Positions 1 through 11,049 of a stretch of 64,000 nucleotides of DNA are shown here, one piece after another. The stretch comes from Aselliscus stoliczkanus (Eukaryota; Chordata; Mammalia; Chiroptera; Hipposideridae). Each line of letters opens with the position of its first letter. Position 1 is the first letter of the stretch. Location of the stretch: the NCBI GenBank assembly GCA_033961575.1, contig CM066736.1, positions 11,751,501-11,815,500 on the forward strand. The letters are read 5' to 3'. Under the pieces are notes generated by a model. That model saw only the letters and a program-made list of their open reading frames with translations, did no database searches and had not been told where the DNA came from. Made by a program: the position numbers and the translations under genes.

Positions 1-1201
1 CTGAAGCTGGGAGAGGTCAGAGCTACTCTGTACAGGCCAGAGGCCTGGGGTCCTGTGCAGCCAGAGGGCAGGGAATATGAGAGTGAGAGGCTGATAGACT
101 GGGCTTAAGAATCAGACCAAATGAGCTGGAATCTGGCCTCGGTGTGACCTTGGGCAAGTCATTTCACTACTCTGAGACCTCCTTTCCTCATCACAAAGAG
201 GGGCTAATAATATCTTCCCCTGGGGGTGGTGTGAGGTTTTCAATGAGATAAAGGCCTGTTAAGTTCTTGGCATAGACCTGACCACCTATATGAAACGTGC
301 CGAAATGCCTGTGAAAATGCAGATTCCTGGGTCCCACCCAGATCTGCTGAATCCAAATATAAGCAGGCCAGGGGCAGTGCATTTTTATCCTGCACACCCA
401 TAAGACTCAGGTACACTTAGGTGTGACCACCACAAGAGTTAAACGCTGGAGGTCTAGGAACCCGCCTTCCCAGGTATGGGGGTGCCTGGGGCTGAAGGGT
501 ACCCTGTTCCTTAAATTCTTTTGCTGGAATATAAAGCGGCAGATGCCTGAGGCAGCGGGGGGATTCCCAGGGGCTTGGAGCCTGACAGGACAGCCTGAGA
601 AGGCGGCTCCGTGGCCGTGTCTTCCTGACCCCAACCCTGAGCAAGCTGTCTCCAGTGGCACACTCAGGAGAAACGACACAGGAAACGCCAGCTTCTTCAA
701 GAGCCATGTTTCGCCTACTACAGTAGTTTCAGAAAAGGACATGATTTTCTCTGGCAACTCTGACTGTTCCCTTCAGTTCCATCAGGATTCCAAGGTGCTC
801 ACTCGGAACACCACGTTTATTTCTCCAGCATCTCTGGCCGATGGGAAGAAGCCCCAGAACATTCTCAACACCCCGCCAAGCCCAGTGTTTCCTCCCATGT
901 ATTCTTAAGGAGGCAGTGGGCACATCCCCCTAGGGGTTTCTCCAGCCCTGAGCTGGTTTTTCAACTAAGAATGCAAATCATTTGCCAACTTCCACACAAC
1001 TAGCTTTCCCTGGATGCACACCATATAACGGCCCATTAGGCTCACTGCCGGGAGGGCCCTCTGCTTGTTACTTGTCCCCAGATTTAGAACATCCATCACT
1101 CAGGCGCCCCGCACCCCCTGGCTGCCCCGAGCACCTGCGTCATCAAAGACACCACTTGGCTTAGCTGGAAAAAGTTAGCTTCACTGCTCTCCAGTTCTCA
1201 C
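1..1201 (-). other. KSR2 intron segment downstream of the last exon
   Basis: Intron sequence with a MIR-type SINE near the start and otherwise apparently single-copy DNA. A 161-codon frame on the plus strand at 423-908 shows no recognisable domain and is not supported as a gene. Confidence 0.7.
90..245 (+). repeat. MIR SINE fragment
   Basis: Contains the diagnostic MIR core: gtgaccttgggcaagtca, then tctgagacctcctttcctcat and a run of the ggctaataatatc type. Diverged, without target-site duplications. Borders are approximate. Confidence 0.75.
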
Positions 1202-1250
1202 CTCTGAGGTTGGCTCCACTTCAATTTGAAGTAATGGATTTCCTTCCAAG
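1202..1250 (-). CDS. KSR2: KSR2 internal exon: pre-kinase linker (last exon in window)
   Basis: This 49-nt exon has a tttaaag acceptor and a gtgaga donor. It completes Ile and reads LEGNPLLQIEVEPTSE, ending in phase 0. The acidic segment that follows in the protein, and the kinase domain, are not found between 1 and 1195 and should lie below this window. The pyrimidine tract before the acceptor is weak (ctttctttaaag), so its use may depend on enhancers. Confidence 0.95.
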
Positions 1251-1660
1251 CTTTAAAGAAAGAAAAATAAACGTGACCCTTGGGTGCAAAGGTGGGTCCA
1301 TGTGCTGAGTGTATCCCTCTATGAAGAAGTCCCCAAAATGAGAAGTCCTTGTCACCAAGCTTTTATCTCGAATTTCACTTCAAGGCTTGCGTCTGAAATA
1401 ATCCATAACCTTGCCATAAAGAAGCAGCGTGCAAGGACGCTTTTAAATAGATTTTCTGGGCTGCTCGGGACTCATTTTTCTTTATTGTTTTGGTTTCCAC
1501 TAATCTAGCAGCTTCCTTATAAACTGGCCTGAATGTTATGAGTGGAAGAGTCCTCAGAGCTCTCTGTGTTCCCTAGGAAAGAATTAATGAGGTCTCTAAA
1601 GTTCCCTCAAAATCAGGATCTTGTGGAAGGATCCTAGTGCTCATTTGTTTGTTGGCTCAT

Positions 1661-1698
1661 TTGTTCGTTCGTTCATTCATTCATTCATTCATTCATTC
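1661..1698 (+). repeat. (ATTC)n microsatellite
   Basis: About nine copies of a GTTC/ATTC tetramer. The first units are GTTC and the rest ATTC. Confidence 0.95.
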
Positions 1699-2329
1699 GG
1701 TTTGTAGTACTAAGTACATATATCAAGTACTGGGGGTATATTATGGGATGGGCTCTGCACAGGGGTTGTTCTGTGCATGTGAGTTGGGTGTACATACTGG
1801 GGATGTGGGGGGCATGACGTACATTGATGGTGTCACTGGGTATGTATTCGGGATGAGAGGGAAATGTTGGGGTACATGGTATGTGATGGGAATGTGGGGC
1901 ACAGTGTTCATTAAAGGATTTTTTCAGGCGTATGCTTTAGAGTAGATGATGTGTATGTGTTTATGGGGTGAGCTAGAACTGATGGGAGGCAGCCATCACA
2001 ATGGCTACCATGCCCCCTTCCTGTTTTCCGAGCTTAGCAGATTCCCCCTACCTACCTCCTCATTTGGGAGGGTCTCCCCTATCCTGGCCTCAGATCCCAG
2101 GAAGCACTGACCCTCCAAAGTCTGAAAGAATGCAAAAACTAAAAGAAGGAGAAAGAAGGGTGGGTGACAAAGTGGCATTTGCCATTATATTCACCAATTA
2201 TTTATAGTATAGGCTGGGAAGGCAGAATGAAACCGCTCAGTGACAGCTGATACGCTGGGAGCTTGACATCCTGGGGGAGACTTGGGTGGAACGATGCAGC
2301 TGGAGCCCCTCCTCATACCCCACAAAGCG

Positions 2330-2590
2330 GGGGGCCTTCCTCGGCTTGTATCAAGGCATGATTACAGCAGCCGGGGCTATTAAATTATTTCCCTTCTGCA
2401 AAGAGTTGGTTCCCATCACTCCACGCACATTTAAGCAAATCGCAGGCAGTTATTAACTCTGTTTTTCGCTGGCACTCCCCGACTGCCGGTTAATAACCTG
2501 GAGTTCGTCTTACACAAATTGTGGAATTGGTTTACGCGCAGCCAAGAAATGATCCAGAGCTGCATGTCAGCACAATACCCCTCGGCAAAT
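2330..2590. promoter_or_regulatory. Candidate conserved non-coding element
   Basis: A stretch free of recognisable repeats with several TAAT-type cores, including attaaattattt and ggttaataacct, separated by GC-rich segments. The second resembles half of an HNF1-type site. This composition resembles intronic developmental enhancers, but conservation cannot be tested from one sequence. Confidence 0.35.
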
Positions 2591-2877
2591 TGCTGCTCTT
2601 TTTTTTTTTTTTTTTTTAAATTTCAGAGGTGTACCATGTGGGTCTTTAACAAAGTCCCTAGTGCCAGTCAGAAAGGATACAGCAGCTAGCAGAGTCAGGG
2701 AAAACCTGACGAGGCAAAAATGTGAGCTGGGAAAGAAGTTAAATTGAAATTAGCTCCCTCATATGCCTCAGACTTCAGTCACAAGCAAAGAAGTTCAGGA
2801 AGGTGATTTCACTTGGGCTGCACAAGCAACAGACCACCTGCAAAGAGGGTCAGTATCCTAAGGATGCTAAAGACGCC

Positions 2878-3215
2878 ACACATGGAGGTGTCCATTGAGG
2901 TGCTGTTTACAACAGTGCGACATGGGAAGATGGAAGATCCGGCAACAGGGAAATGGTAAAGGGAATTATTCCACATTGATATGATATATTACAGGCTTTA
3001 AAAAGAATGTGTATGAAGAGTCTGGAATAATATGGAAAATGCGAAGTTATAGCATTAACAGATCAAAAAACAGGATGGAAACTGTGGCTTACATGTAAGT
3101 AAACTATGAATAGAAAGAGGACACATCTAAGAGTGGTGTGATTATATGTGATGATTACTTTTCCTGTCTCCTTTTACAGAATAGTCCAAATTTTCCCAAA
3201 TTAACTTATTTTTAT
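2878..3215 (+). mobile_element. L1 LINE 3' end fragment (old)
   Basis: Contains the typical L1 3' series: ggtgtccattgagg, gggaaatggtaaagg, a ttccacattgatatgatata stretch and a gctttaaaaagaatgtgtatgaag stretch. Truncated at both ends and strongly diverged. Confidence 0.7.
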
Positions 3216-3223
3216 AATGGTAT

Positions 3224-3466
3224 AAACCAGAGGTGAGCACACTTATTCTGTAAAGGGCCAGATAGTAGGTTATTTTAGACTTTTTGTGCCATATGGTCTC
3301 TGTCACAACTACTCAACTCTGCTGTTGGAATTTGAAAACCACCATATAGACAGTGCATTGTAAACAAATGGGCGTGGCTGTGTTCCAATAAAACTTTATT
3401 TATAAAAGCATGTATGGCCAGTTAGATTTGTCCCATAGGTTGTAATTTCCTGATCCCTAGTATAAA
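3224..3466 (-). mobile_element. hAT-type MITE, inverted copy
   Basis: Reverse copy of an old non-autonomous DNA element. Recognisable parts are ctgtaaagggccagatag, gttccaataaaactttatt and cataggttgtaatttcctgatccc. Related copies occur at 15386, 36908, 48903, 52229 and, in a longer form, 61350. Confidence 0.8.
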
Positions 3467-3865
3467 CCTAAATTATACTTTTTTAAAGAGGAACAATGAC
3501 ATAGAATAGCCGCCCTCCCATTAAGCTTTTTACCTAGGCTATTTACCTAGGACAAGTTGTCTTTCTGATCACAGGACGGTCTGGGGGTCCTAAGGAAACG
3601 GTCTGCCCCCTGGAAATCACATGTGACAGGCGGGGCCAGACACCTAAGGCAGAGCTGACTCCCGGGGGCCAGCATTGCCCCTCTCAGCCTGGGCTGTCAA
3701 ACTCTCCCTCTCTTTGCCTGGGTCATGACCTATGTTTCTCTGTCCCACTGTATCTTCTCCCGTTGCCTCCCAGCCCATCAATTCTAGGGAGAGGGAGAAA
3801 GAGGATAGGGACCCTGAACAGCCGAAAGGACCAGGGCGGGGAAGGAGGGCTCTGTTCCAACTTAC

Positions 3866-3938
3866 ATTGGATTCGAGGTCACTGGATGCAGGATGACTTG
3901 AGGCGCCCGGGTCGGCGTCTCTGGCACTGGCACCACAT
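3866..3938 (-). CDS. KSR2: KSR2 internal exon: post-docking linker
   Basis: This 73-nt exon has a tggctctcag acceptor and a gtaagt donor. It completes Asp and reads VVPVPETPTRAPQVILHP, then VTSNP, ending with AT of an Ile codon. It is part of the linker between CA4 and the kinase domain. PETPTRAP contains a TP dipeptide that could be a proline-directed phosphosite (inference). The phase joins exactly to the exon at 1250. Confidence 0.96.
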
Positions 3939-4587
3939 CTGAGAGCCAGAGATTAGACGGTCAGAAAACACACACGGAGTCCACAACCACCCCGCAAAGC
4001 CTGATTTCTGGAAGATGCTGGCAGCTAGTAACTTCTTACCGGATCATGGATCCCTGGGGGCCGGCCAATCCCCTCTCTCTCTTCCTCGACCACTTGAACT
4101 TCCCCCACTTAGATGCACCAGTGTTCTAGATGACATCCTGACCCAAATTCCCTGTTGTCACCTTGGGGACTGCCAGAACCCCAAGCCTCTGGCCTGAGGC
4201 ACCCACTGTCATCTCCGAATCCTCCTCATTACTCAGTTCCCTTTGGAATGATGAGGCCACTCAGTTTCACGTCTCCCAGTGCCCAACTCATGTCCCTCTG
4301 ACCACTGGTCAGGTGGCTCTGGGCCGCTCCTGCCTTTGCTCATCCTTCCTCTATAAGCCAGGGACCCTCTCAGGCCTTTCTGCTGTGCCTTGGGACCTCG
4401 TGGGTGACCTTGTGTCCTTGGGACCTCCCACGCTTTCCTTCGCCACGTCCAGCTATGACCCTACAGTCTGGTGAGGCCACCACTACCCTCTTTGAGCTTG
4501 TGTGCCCCAGTATTTGCCCCGTCCCTCCCAGCCAGTCCTGCACACCAGCAGGCTTGCTCAGAGGGGCTGAGCTCACACGAGACTCAC
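3939..4587 (-). other. Short KSR2 intron
   Basis: Intron of about 650 bp between the FIFP exon and the following exon. It appears single-copy and GC-rich, with overlapping short frames on both strands that show no domains. Confidence 0.7.
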
Positions 4588-4629
4588 CTGGGAAGATAAA
4601 CTGCTGCTTGTATTTGTAGTAGTGGGATG
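4588..4629 (-). CDS. KSR2: KSR2 internal exon: 42-nt cassette with FIFP ERK-docking motif
   Basis: This very short exon has a tcgccag acceptor and a gtgagt donor. It completes an Ala codon and reads SHYYKYKQQFIFP, leaving G of an Asp codon. FIFP is an FxFP (DEF-type) motif; in KSR proteins this motif recruits active ERK. Both ends are in phase 1 and the length is 14 codons, so skipping would join the neighbours in frame and remove only the docking site. The intron to the next exon is only about 650 bp. Confidence 0.96.
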
Positions 4630-4920
4630 CTGGCGAGGGAAAGAAAACACCAGAGTGAGTGCCACCCTGGGGCTGCTCCTTTGGGTACCCAAGTGGGCTC
4701 CCACAGCCACCACGTGGGTTCTCTGCCCACTCTCAGGGGTTTTCAGGCTTCTGCAGACACCCCACATTCCCAAGGACTGAGAACAGGTGTAAAGAAACCA
4801 AAGCTCTAAATATCTAAGCCAACCCTCCCATTTGATGTTTCCTGAAAACAGAGACCCTCAATTCAGAGAGTCATCCTGAGCACAACTGCATTTTTGGTAA
4901 ATGCATAAGAATACACAGAA

Positions 4921-5040
4921 GGGCCAGCCGAGTGGCACGGTGGTTAAGAGCTGGCTTGGGACGCCAGTGACGTCAGCGGCTCCGGTTCGGATCCTACATA
5001 TGAGGGCCAGTGACACTGCCCTCAAAAAACGAACAAAAAA
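4921..5040 (+). mobile_element. Short tRNA-derived SINE (bat type)
   Basis: Starts gggccagccgagtggc, contains a pol III B-box-like ggttcggatcc and ends gacactgccctc followed by an A-rich tail. It is flanked by an imperfect duplication, agaatacacagaa before and agaacacacagaa after. An extra insert (tgacgtca) lies in the anticodon arm. Confidence 0.9.
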
Positions 5041-5189
5041 AGAACACACAGAAAAAAATCTGTAGAGCTATAATCTCAAATATTAATTCCCTTCCCGCCC
5101 CCCCGCTTTTTGGCAGTGATTACCTTAGCTTTTAAAAACAAAAACAAGAACCTTCATGGGTTTCCTGTGTTTTGCTGCATTGAGCATTG

Positions 5190-5663
5190 TATTAATTTTC
5201 TTGTTGTTGCTGTAACAAATGACCACAAACTTGGCAGCTTAAAACAACACAAATTTATTCCCTTATAGTTCAGAGGGCAGGAGTCTGAAATAAATCCTAA
5301 GGGCTAAAAAATCAAGATGTCAGCAGGGCTGGTTCGTCCTGGGAACCCTACAGGAGAATCTGTTCCTTGCCTTTTCCGGCTGTTGGAAATGCCGGAATCT
5401 CTTGGCTCATAGCCCCATCACTTCAATCTCTGCTTCGGGCCTGACATTGCCTCCTGCTGTCTTAGGCCTTCTCACCTCCCTTTTAATAAGATTCTTGTGA
5501 TCACATTGAGAGTCCACCCAGCTAATCCAGGGTAATCTCCTATCTCAAGGTCCTTAATTTAGTCACAGCTGCAAAGTTCCTTCTGCCACATACGGTAACA
5601 TAGTCACAGATCCCAAGATTAGACCACGGTCATCTTTCGGGGACCAGTATTCTGCCTACCACC
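5190..5663 (-). mobile_element. MLT1-type LTR (ERVL-MaLR), minus orientation
   Basis: Reverse of an MLT1-type solo LTR, recognisable by gctgtaacaaatgacc, cagcttaaaacaacac, aaggtccttaatttagtc and the end attctgcctaccac. No internal retroviral sequence is seen. It is the only LTR here in the same orientation as KSR2. Confidence 0.8.
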
Positions 5664-6074
5664 AGTATGGGTTAAGCTCCATATTTAGGGAAAAAAAATT
5701 ACGTGAAAGACATTTCCTTAACTTCACTGCTGATTCTCCTACGATTCGTTTTACTTCCACTCCAGTCCCTGGAAGGCCAGCTCGTGCAGACAATGCCCAG
5801 GTTGCTAATGCTATCACTTACTCTAACGGGGTGGGAGGCCTGCAGCAGGGGACCAAGGGGTGCCAGGGGCAGTGGACAAGTCACACAGAGGTTTATATCC
5901 CCAAGTAAAGGAAGTGAGCAGGGATGGGGTCAGATATGGGTCTGAATCGATGAATATCCATCTAGAAACAATTTTATTTATTTAGGGACATGTCACAGCT
6001 TGTCCAATTCTTGGACAAGTCACCAAGAATTGGCATAGTGTTTCTGAGCCTGGGGGTCTAACAACTGATCCTTC

Positions 6075-6225
6075 ACGGTTGACTCCTTACTCTTCCTTTG
6101 GCTGCTTGTAAAACCTTAGGCAGCTCTCTGCAAGTCTCAGTTTCCATGTGTGTACAATGGAGATAACAATAGTCTCTCCCTTACAGGCCTGGGTTCATCA
6201 TGACATAGGAGTGCCTGGTAGGTGT
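6075..6225 (+). repeat. MIR SINE fragment
   Basis: MIR core resemblance: aaaccttaggcagctctctg, agtctcagtttccatgtg and acaatggagataacaat. Confidence 0.7.
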
Positions 6226-6565
6226 GGAATACATATTCTAAGTTCTCTTAACTAACAGACAAGAATGCATTTTAATTAAGAGACAATCAGATCGTTTCAA
6301 AGTGCCAAGTCATTAGCTGCCCCTGAGGCTGGCATTGATTTATAAACTCCCCCAGGATACAGAGCAAGTCCTGGCATCTCAGGTTCCCCAGCCCTGGTTT
6401 GGTGCCTTGTACCGGTGACTCTGCCAATCCTGTTAAATTAATACACTCTCTTTTAGCACAGCCATTTCCAAACATCCTGGACAGTTGGAATCCAACTGAT
6501 TCTGGATAACAAGGTGCCCAGGATGAGACACAACTCATTCAAGGTCACCGAACAGAATTCTATTT

Positions 6566-6675
6566 ATTTATTTTTTTAGAGGGCAGTGTCACTGGCCCCC
6601 ATATGTGGGATCCGAACCGGGGCTGCTGGTGTTCCAAGCTAGCTCCCAACCAACCACCGCGCTCCTCGGCCGGCC
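6566..6675 (-). mobile_element. Short tRNA-derived SINE, minus
   Basis: Inverted copy: T-rich start, gagggcagtgtcactggc, ggatccgaaccggggc, ending ctcggccggccc. More diverged than its neighbour at 6692. Confidence 0.88.
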
Positions 6676-6691
6676 CAAAATATACATTGTG

Positions 6692-6804
6692 TTTTTTTTG
6701 TTTTTTTTTTGAGGGCAGTGTCACTGGCCCTCATATGTGGGACCTGAACCGGGGCCGCTGGCTTCCCAAGCCAGCGCTTAACCACCACACCACGTGGCCG
6801 GCCC
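6692..6804 (-). mobile_element. Short tRNA-derived SINE, minus
   Basis: Second inverted copy about 20 bp after the first, with gagggcagtgtcactggc, gacctgaaccggggccgc and the intact arm gctggcttcccaagccagc. The two copies lie in tandem in the same orientation, so the second may have inserted at the tail of the first. Confidence 0.9.
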
Positions 6805-7489
6805 CAGAACTTTAAAAAAAACCACCTCCATGATTTCTGGGACTTATCTTCTGTTAGGTAACCTAGATTTTTTTGTTTGTTTTTTCATTGCACGCAAGCA
6901 TTTTGCTGTCAACAAGGGGCTAAAATTAAAAGAAGAAAAACTCGCCAGGGCTCTCAGGAGGCTTAGCTGATCTCGTTCCTCTCTAACTGGAATGGGGGAT
7001 TCAGTGTCTGCAGAAAAGGCTGGCTGGCAGTTACAGTCTTCCGAGGAGGAGGGGCGGTGGAGAGCAAGCCCTGCTCTGAGAAGGGGACAGGTGTCAGGCA
7101 ATGGGACACCCAGCAAATGGCTGCACACACAGCGTCAGCCACTCCTTGACCCTGCAAACCCTCCGCATGTAGGACAGCAGCTGTTTCTGATGACTGAAAG
7201 GTGGGGAGGGGCCAGGGAGGTGGAGAGGCATCCCTATGAGCCCTGCTCTCGCTGATGACAGACATCAACGAGAAGTGGCTCCAAGGGGCAGCTGACGAAC
7301 CCGAGTGGCCTGCTCAGGAGAGCTTGTGGATCCTGTCTCTCTGGCATCAAGAGGACTTGGAGACTGGGAGGCTTCAGGTGACTAGAAGTCAGAGAGACCA
7401 GGAGGCCACTTGGAAGGCACTTCCGCTCTGGAGTCCCCACTGCCTCCCTCTGGCCTCCCAGAGAGCAGCCTGAATGGTCTTATGAAAGG

Positions 7490-8090
7490 AAGGATCTAGA
7501 AGGAAGAAGGGTCAAGTCATCCTCCCACCTCAACCTTTCAATCGCCTCCCCTTGTGTCTTAAATACAATCTAAATTCCTGCCACACCCTGCAAAGCTCTG
7601 CCTGGCCTCACCCCTGCAGCTCTGAGTCATGCTTGGCACCATTTTCCCTTGTTGATGGCACTCAGGCCATTGGGACAGCTTTTCTGCAGGGCCTTTGCAC
7701 GTGCTCTCCTCTCTCTGCCTGGATCACTCGACTGCATCTGCGACTCAGCTGCCTCTGACCTTTCAACTTGCGCTTGTCCTCTTCTTGAATTTGCTCATAT
7801 CACTGCTCTTACCTTTCATAGCACTCAGACCAATTTATTGTGCCATTTTCATGTGTATGTTTGCTTGGTTAATACCTGTCTCTCAAGGGCTGGCTGAGTG
7901 GCTCAGTTGGTTAAGATCTCGCTCAAGAATGCGAGCTGAGCTCTGAGCAACAGCAGTTAGATGCCCAGCCCGAGCTGAGCTGCCACTGAGCTGCCAACAA
8001 CAGGTGGCAGGATGGCTCAGCTGAAAAAATTAAAAAAATTTAAAAAAAAAACCTGTCTCTCCCACTAAGCTACAGACTCCATGAGAACAG
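7490..8090 (+). mobile_element. L2 LINE 3' fragment, interrupted by a SINE
   Basis: Resembles the L2 3' region: cctgccacaccctgcaaagc, tctgcctggcctcacc, gggcctttgcacgtgctctc and ctgcctggatcac. After the SINE it continues with aagctacagactccatgagaa. Confidence 0.75.
7886..8051 (+). mobile_element. Composite tRNA-headed SINE (VES-like), short
   Basis: Starts agggctggctgagtggctc, contains gagctgccaacaacagg and ggcaggatggctcagctg, and ends in an A-rich tail. Flanked by tacctgtctctc and aacctgtctctc as target-site duplication. Truncated relative to the copies at 23955 and 46487. Confidence 0.85.
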
Positions 8091-8602
8091 AAACTATGAT
8101 AGGCAGAATAATGCCCCCCACCACCACCAGCAATGTCCACATCCTAATCCCTAGAAACTGAATACATTATGTCACACAGCAAAAGGGACTTTTTAGATGT
8201 GACTAAGTTAAGGATCTTGAAGAGGGGAGATTATTCTGGAGTCTCGGGGTGGGTCCTCAGTGGAATGACAAGGGTCCTCATAAGAGGGAGGCAGGAGTAT
8301 CACAGTCAGAGAGAGAGAGTCAGAAAAGGAGATGTGATCATGGAAGCAGAAGTCGGAAGTGACGTGGGGCCACAAGCCAAGGGATGCTGGCAGTCACCAG
8401 AAGCTGAGAAAAGGCAAAGAAACAGATTCTTCCCTCAAACCTCCAGAAGAAACCAATCCTGATAACACCATGATTTTTAGCATAGCGAAACAGATTTTGG
8501 ACTTGTGAGCTCCATAAGGATACGATAATACATGTGTGCTGTTTTGAGCCACTACACTTGTGGTAATTTGTTACAGCAGCAACAGGACGCTCATACAGGG
8601 CA
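8085..8602 (+). mobile_element. MLT1-type LTR
   Basis: Nearly full-length solo LTR: ggcagaataatgcccccc, caaaagggactttttaga, aaggatcttgaagagggg, ggtaatttgttacagcagc. No internal retroviral sequence. Antisense to KSR2. Confidence 0.85.
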
Positions 8603-8808
8603 TGTCTGGTGCATGTACCGCTTTATTGTACATAGTACCGGGTACACAGTAGATGCTCAATAAACAGGTGTTAAGGCATTGAATGGAGGGAGGCAGTTTG
8701 AGGGCTGGAAATATGCAGAGGAAAAAACTGCAGTCCTTGTATGTGCATGAATCTCAAGGGGGGAATTCGTGAGCTAGAAATACCTTTGAGGTCCTGTCCC
8801 ACCTATGT

Positions 8809-8856
8809 CAGAGGTGAGAAAGCTGTAGTCAGAGGTGAGAAAGTTGAAGTCAAGGT
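8809..8856 (+). repeat. Local tandem duplication of about 21 bp
   Basis: gtcagaggtgagaaag occurs twice in succession with small differences. Confidence 0.8.
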
Positions 8857-9094
8857 CACAAGGCAGGGACATGACAGAGCTGGATGCTGAATCAAGAACT
8901 CCAGCCCACTCACTGATTCAGAGCCCTAGCATGCCATCCGGAGTAAGACTCAGAATTCAGCCTTGTTCAGGGGTGTGACCCTTGAGGTCCTGGGCACAGC
9001 ATCCTGCTGCCGATTTCCAGGGATTTAGCTCATAAGACAACTGCCACCTCCAAAGCTGAAGGTGCCCCATAATTAGACTTAGGTGGAGACACTG

Positions 9095-9215
9095 GGGTGC
9101 TGTTTACCAAAGAGTAGGCTCAGAGCCTCAGTTTCCTCATCTGTAAAATGGCGCTGATAACACTCACCTCCTGGCTATGCTAAAGACAAGTAAGGTAATA
9201 GGTGTCAATTGCTCT
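9095..9215 (+). repeat. MIR SINE fragment
   Basis: agcctcagtttcctcatctg and taaaatggcgctgataac are diagnostic MIR core sequence. It lies just over 100 bp from the CA4 exon donor. Confidence 0.8.
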
Positions 9216-9328
9216 GCATATGGTAAGACTCAATCCACATTCAACTCATTGCCTTCAAGTACAGACAGACCCTGAAACGACCCTGGCACGAACCCAACAC
9301 CCCCTTGACTCCCCAAGCACGGAGGTAC

Positions 9329-9497
9329 CTGGCAGGTTGAAGTTCTTCTGTTGCCTCGTGCACTGTGGGGATGGGTGCAGGGGAGAGGGTGGCGTGGCGC
9401 TGGGAGGGAGGGGGGGTGCCGGCGAGGAGGGCGTGGAGGACGTCGTGGATGAGGGATTGCTGCTAGAGTCTGGCTGGTAAGGGACAGGGATGTGGTC
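9329..9497 (-). CDS. KSR2: KSR2 internal exon: Ser/Thr/Pro-rich CA4 region
   Basis: This is the largest exon here (169 nt), with a cttcctgcag acceptor and a gtacct donor. It enters in phase 0 with DHIPVPYQPDSSSNPS, continues through a Ser/Thr/Pro-rich stretch (STPSSPAPPLPP, SATPPSPLHPSP) and ends QCTRQQKNFNLP plus the first base of an Ala codon. Many SP and TP dipeptides are candidate proline-directed sites, consistent with ERK feedback phosphorylation of KSR proteins. The region is probably disordered. It directly precedes the FIFP docking exon. Confidence 0.97.
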
Positions 9498-10039
9498 CTG
9501 CAGGAAGAAAACAGGGCAGGGGATAGGCAGGGGACAGAGACGCTGCAGTGAGAGTGAGCTGGGCAAGAAGAAACCCCACCCCAGCATCCTCAGCCCTCCT
9601 TTCCCCAACCCCCAGAGCCTGCCAACATCCCACCTGCTTCGTCATCCCCACCAGGGTGCATCCAGCTGTGGAAGGAACAGTTTCTGGAGTCAGATTCCCA
9701 TCCACTGTCTGGACCCCCGAGCAAACGGTTACCACATAGGCGACAGCCATGCTCCCTGTGCTGCTCTGATTTTGGAAAATTCCACGCCGAGGTGGCCAAA
9801 GTGCTCCCCCCATCCTGACACCTCTCCTCCTGAGTGTTTATTAAAGAATCAACAGCCTGACAGCTCATGAGAGAGCGAGAGAGAGTAAGAGAAGCCTTCA
9901 GCATCCTCCCTTCCATCTCAGTTGGAAGCAGCTCAGTCTCTTCTCGCCCCTGAACCTGCTGTAAAGCAAAGATGAAGACAGGATCCACGTGTGCCGCCTC
10001 AGCATGGCCCTGGTGGGGGTGAGGTCAGGGGCCAGGTGG

Positions 10040-10475
10040 TGGGTTAAGCAGTGTCCCCCAAAAGACATGTCCACCTGGAACCTCAGACCCTGACCTTATT
10101 TGGAAGAAGGTCTTCACAGATATAATTAAGGTAAGGATCTCAAGATGAGATCATCTTGGCTTAGGGCGGGCCCCGAATCCAATGTCAAGTGTCCTTAGAG
10201 GAAACAGAAAACGAGGGACACACACAGTAAAATGTCAGGTGAAGATGGAGGTAGACATTGGACTGATGCTTCGACAAGCCAAGGATTGCCAGAGGTACCA
10301 GAGGTCAGAGAAAGGCAAGGAATGGATGCTCCCTCAGAGCCTCTGGAAGGAGCCAGCTCTGCCGACACCTTGGCTTCAGACTTCTGGCCTCCAGAGCTGC
10401 GACAGAGTAAATGTCTGATGTTTTAGCTACCCGGCTGGTCGTCATTTGTTACAGCAGCTCCAGGAAACAAATATA
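10040..10475 (+). mobile_element. MLT1-type LTR
   Basis: Solo LTR: cagtgtcccccaaaagac, gaccttatttggaagaagg, ataattaaggtaaggatc, cagacttctggcctccag and atttgttacagcagctcc. Antisense to KSR2. Confidence 0.85.
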
Positions 10476-10699
10476 AGCCGGATCCGGAGTAACCATGTGT
10501 CAGGCACAGTGTGACCTTTCAATCAATGTATGCTAGACAAAGGAAAGACAAAATCAAGAAATGAAGGGAGGAGGGGTGGAGGAGTGGAAGGAAGGAGGAA
10601 GGCAGAAAAGCCATCTCCTCCTACTAGACTGTCTTACTCATCTTGGAATCTGCAGAACTTGGCACAGAAACAAAATAGAAGAGGCGGCCAATAAACGTT

Positions 10700-10728
10700 C
10701 AATGAATGAATGAATGAATGAATGAAAA
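10700..10728 (+). repeat. (GAAT)n microsatellite
   Basis: About seven copies of AATG following caataaacgttc, which resembles an L2 3' end; L2 ends often carry such tetramers. Confidence 0.9.
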
Positions 10729-11049
10729 GGAAGGAGAGAGAATTGTCTTCATGGAGAAAGGAATGATGTCTACCTTCTTGAGGGTAGGAATCAGGTCATT
10801 TTCTTCTGTTGTAGCTCAGGGTTGAGGTGAACAAACAGAACTATCAAGAGACAGCTGCATATGGCGCCCACTTTCCCTGGAAGAACTGCTACTACTAAAG
10901 GGCAAATTCCCTCTTCAGGTCTGACCCGGGCCTCTGTCCCAGTGAGACCAGCTGCTGGGGGTTGTGTTCCGTCGGAGGGAAACTCAAAGCCCACCAGGTC
11001 TTATAGGGAAAGGCTACCGGAATAATTCCTCTTCCTGAGCACAGCTAAA

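Larger units (their letters stand above)
1251..3865 (-). other. KSR2 intron between the last two exons
   Basis: Holds an ATTC microsatellite, a GT-rich stretch near 1750-1960, a repeat-poor block at about 2330-2590 discussed as a possible regulatory element, a T-run at 2600-2618, an L1 3' end and an inverted hAT element. No coding potential beyond the flanking exons. Confidence 0.7.
4630..9328 (-). other. KSR2 intron between CA4 exon and FIFP exon
   Basis: Contains three short bat-type SINEs, one composite SINE, MLT1-type LTRs on both strands, an L2 fragment split by the composite SINE, and MIRs. The stretch at 6840-7490 shows nothing recognisable. Confidence 0.7.

Noticed and set aside
423..908. 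161-codon plus frame
   Set aside because: No recognisable domain, no splice context, overlapping minus-strand frames of similar length; consistent with chance.
1..1195. Search for the next KSR2 exon (acidic segment before the kinase domain)
   Set aside because: No minus-strand segment with matching residues and phase was found; it should lie below the window.
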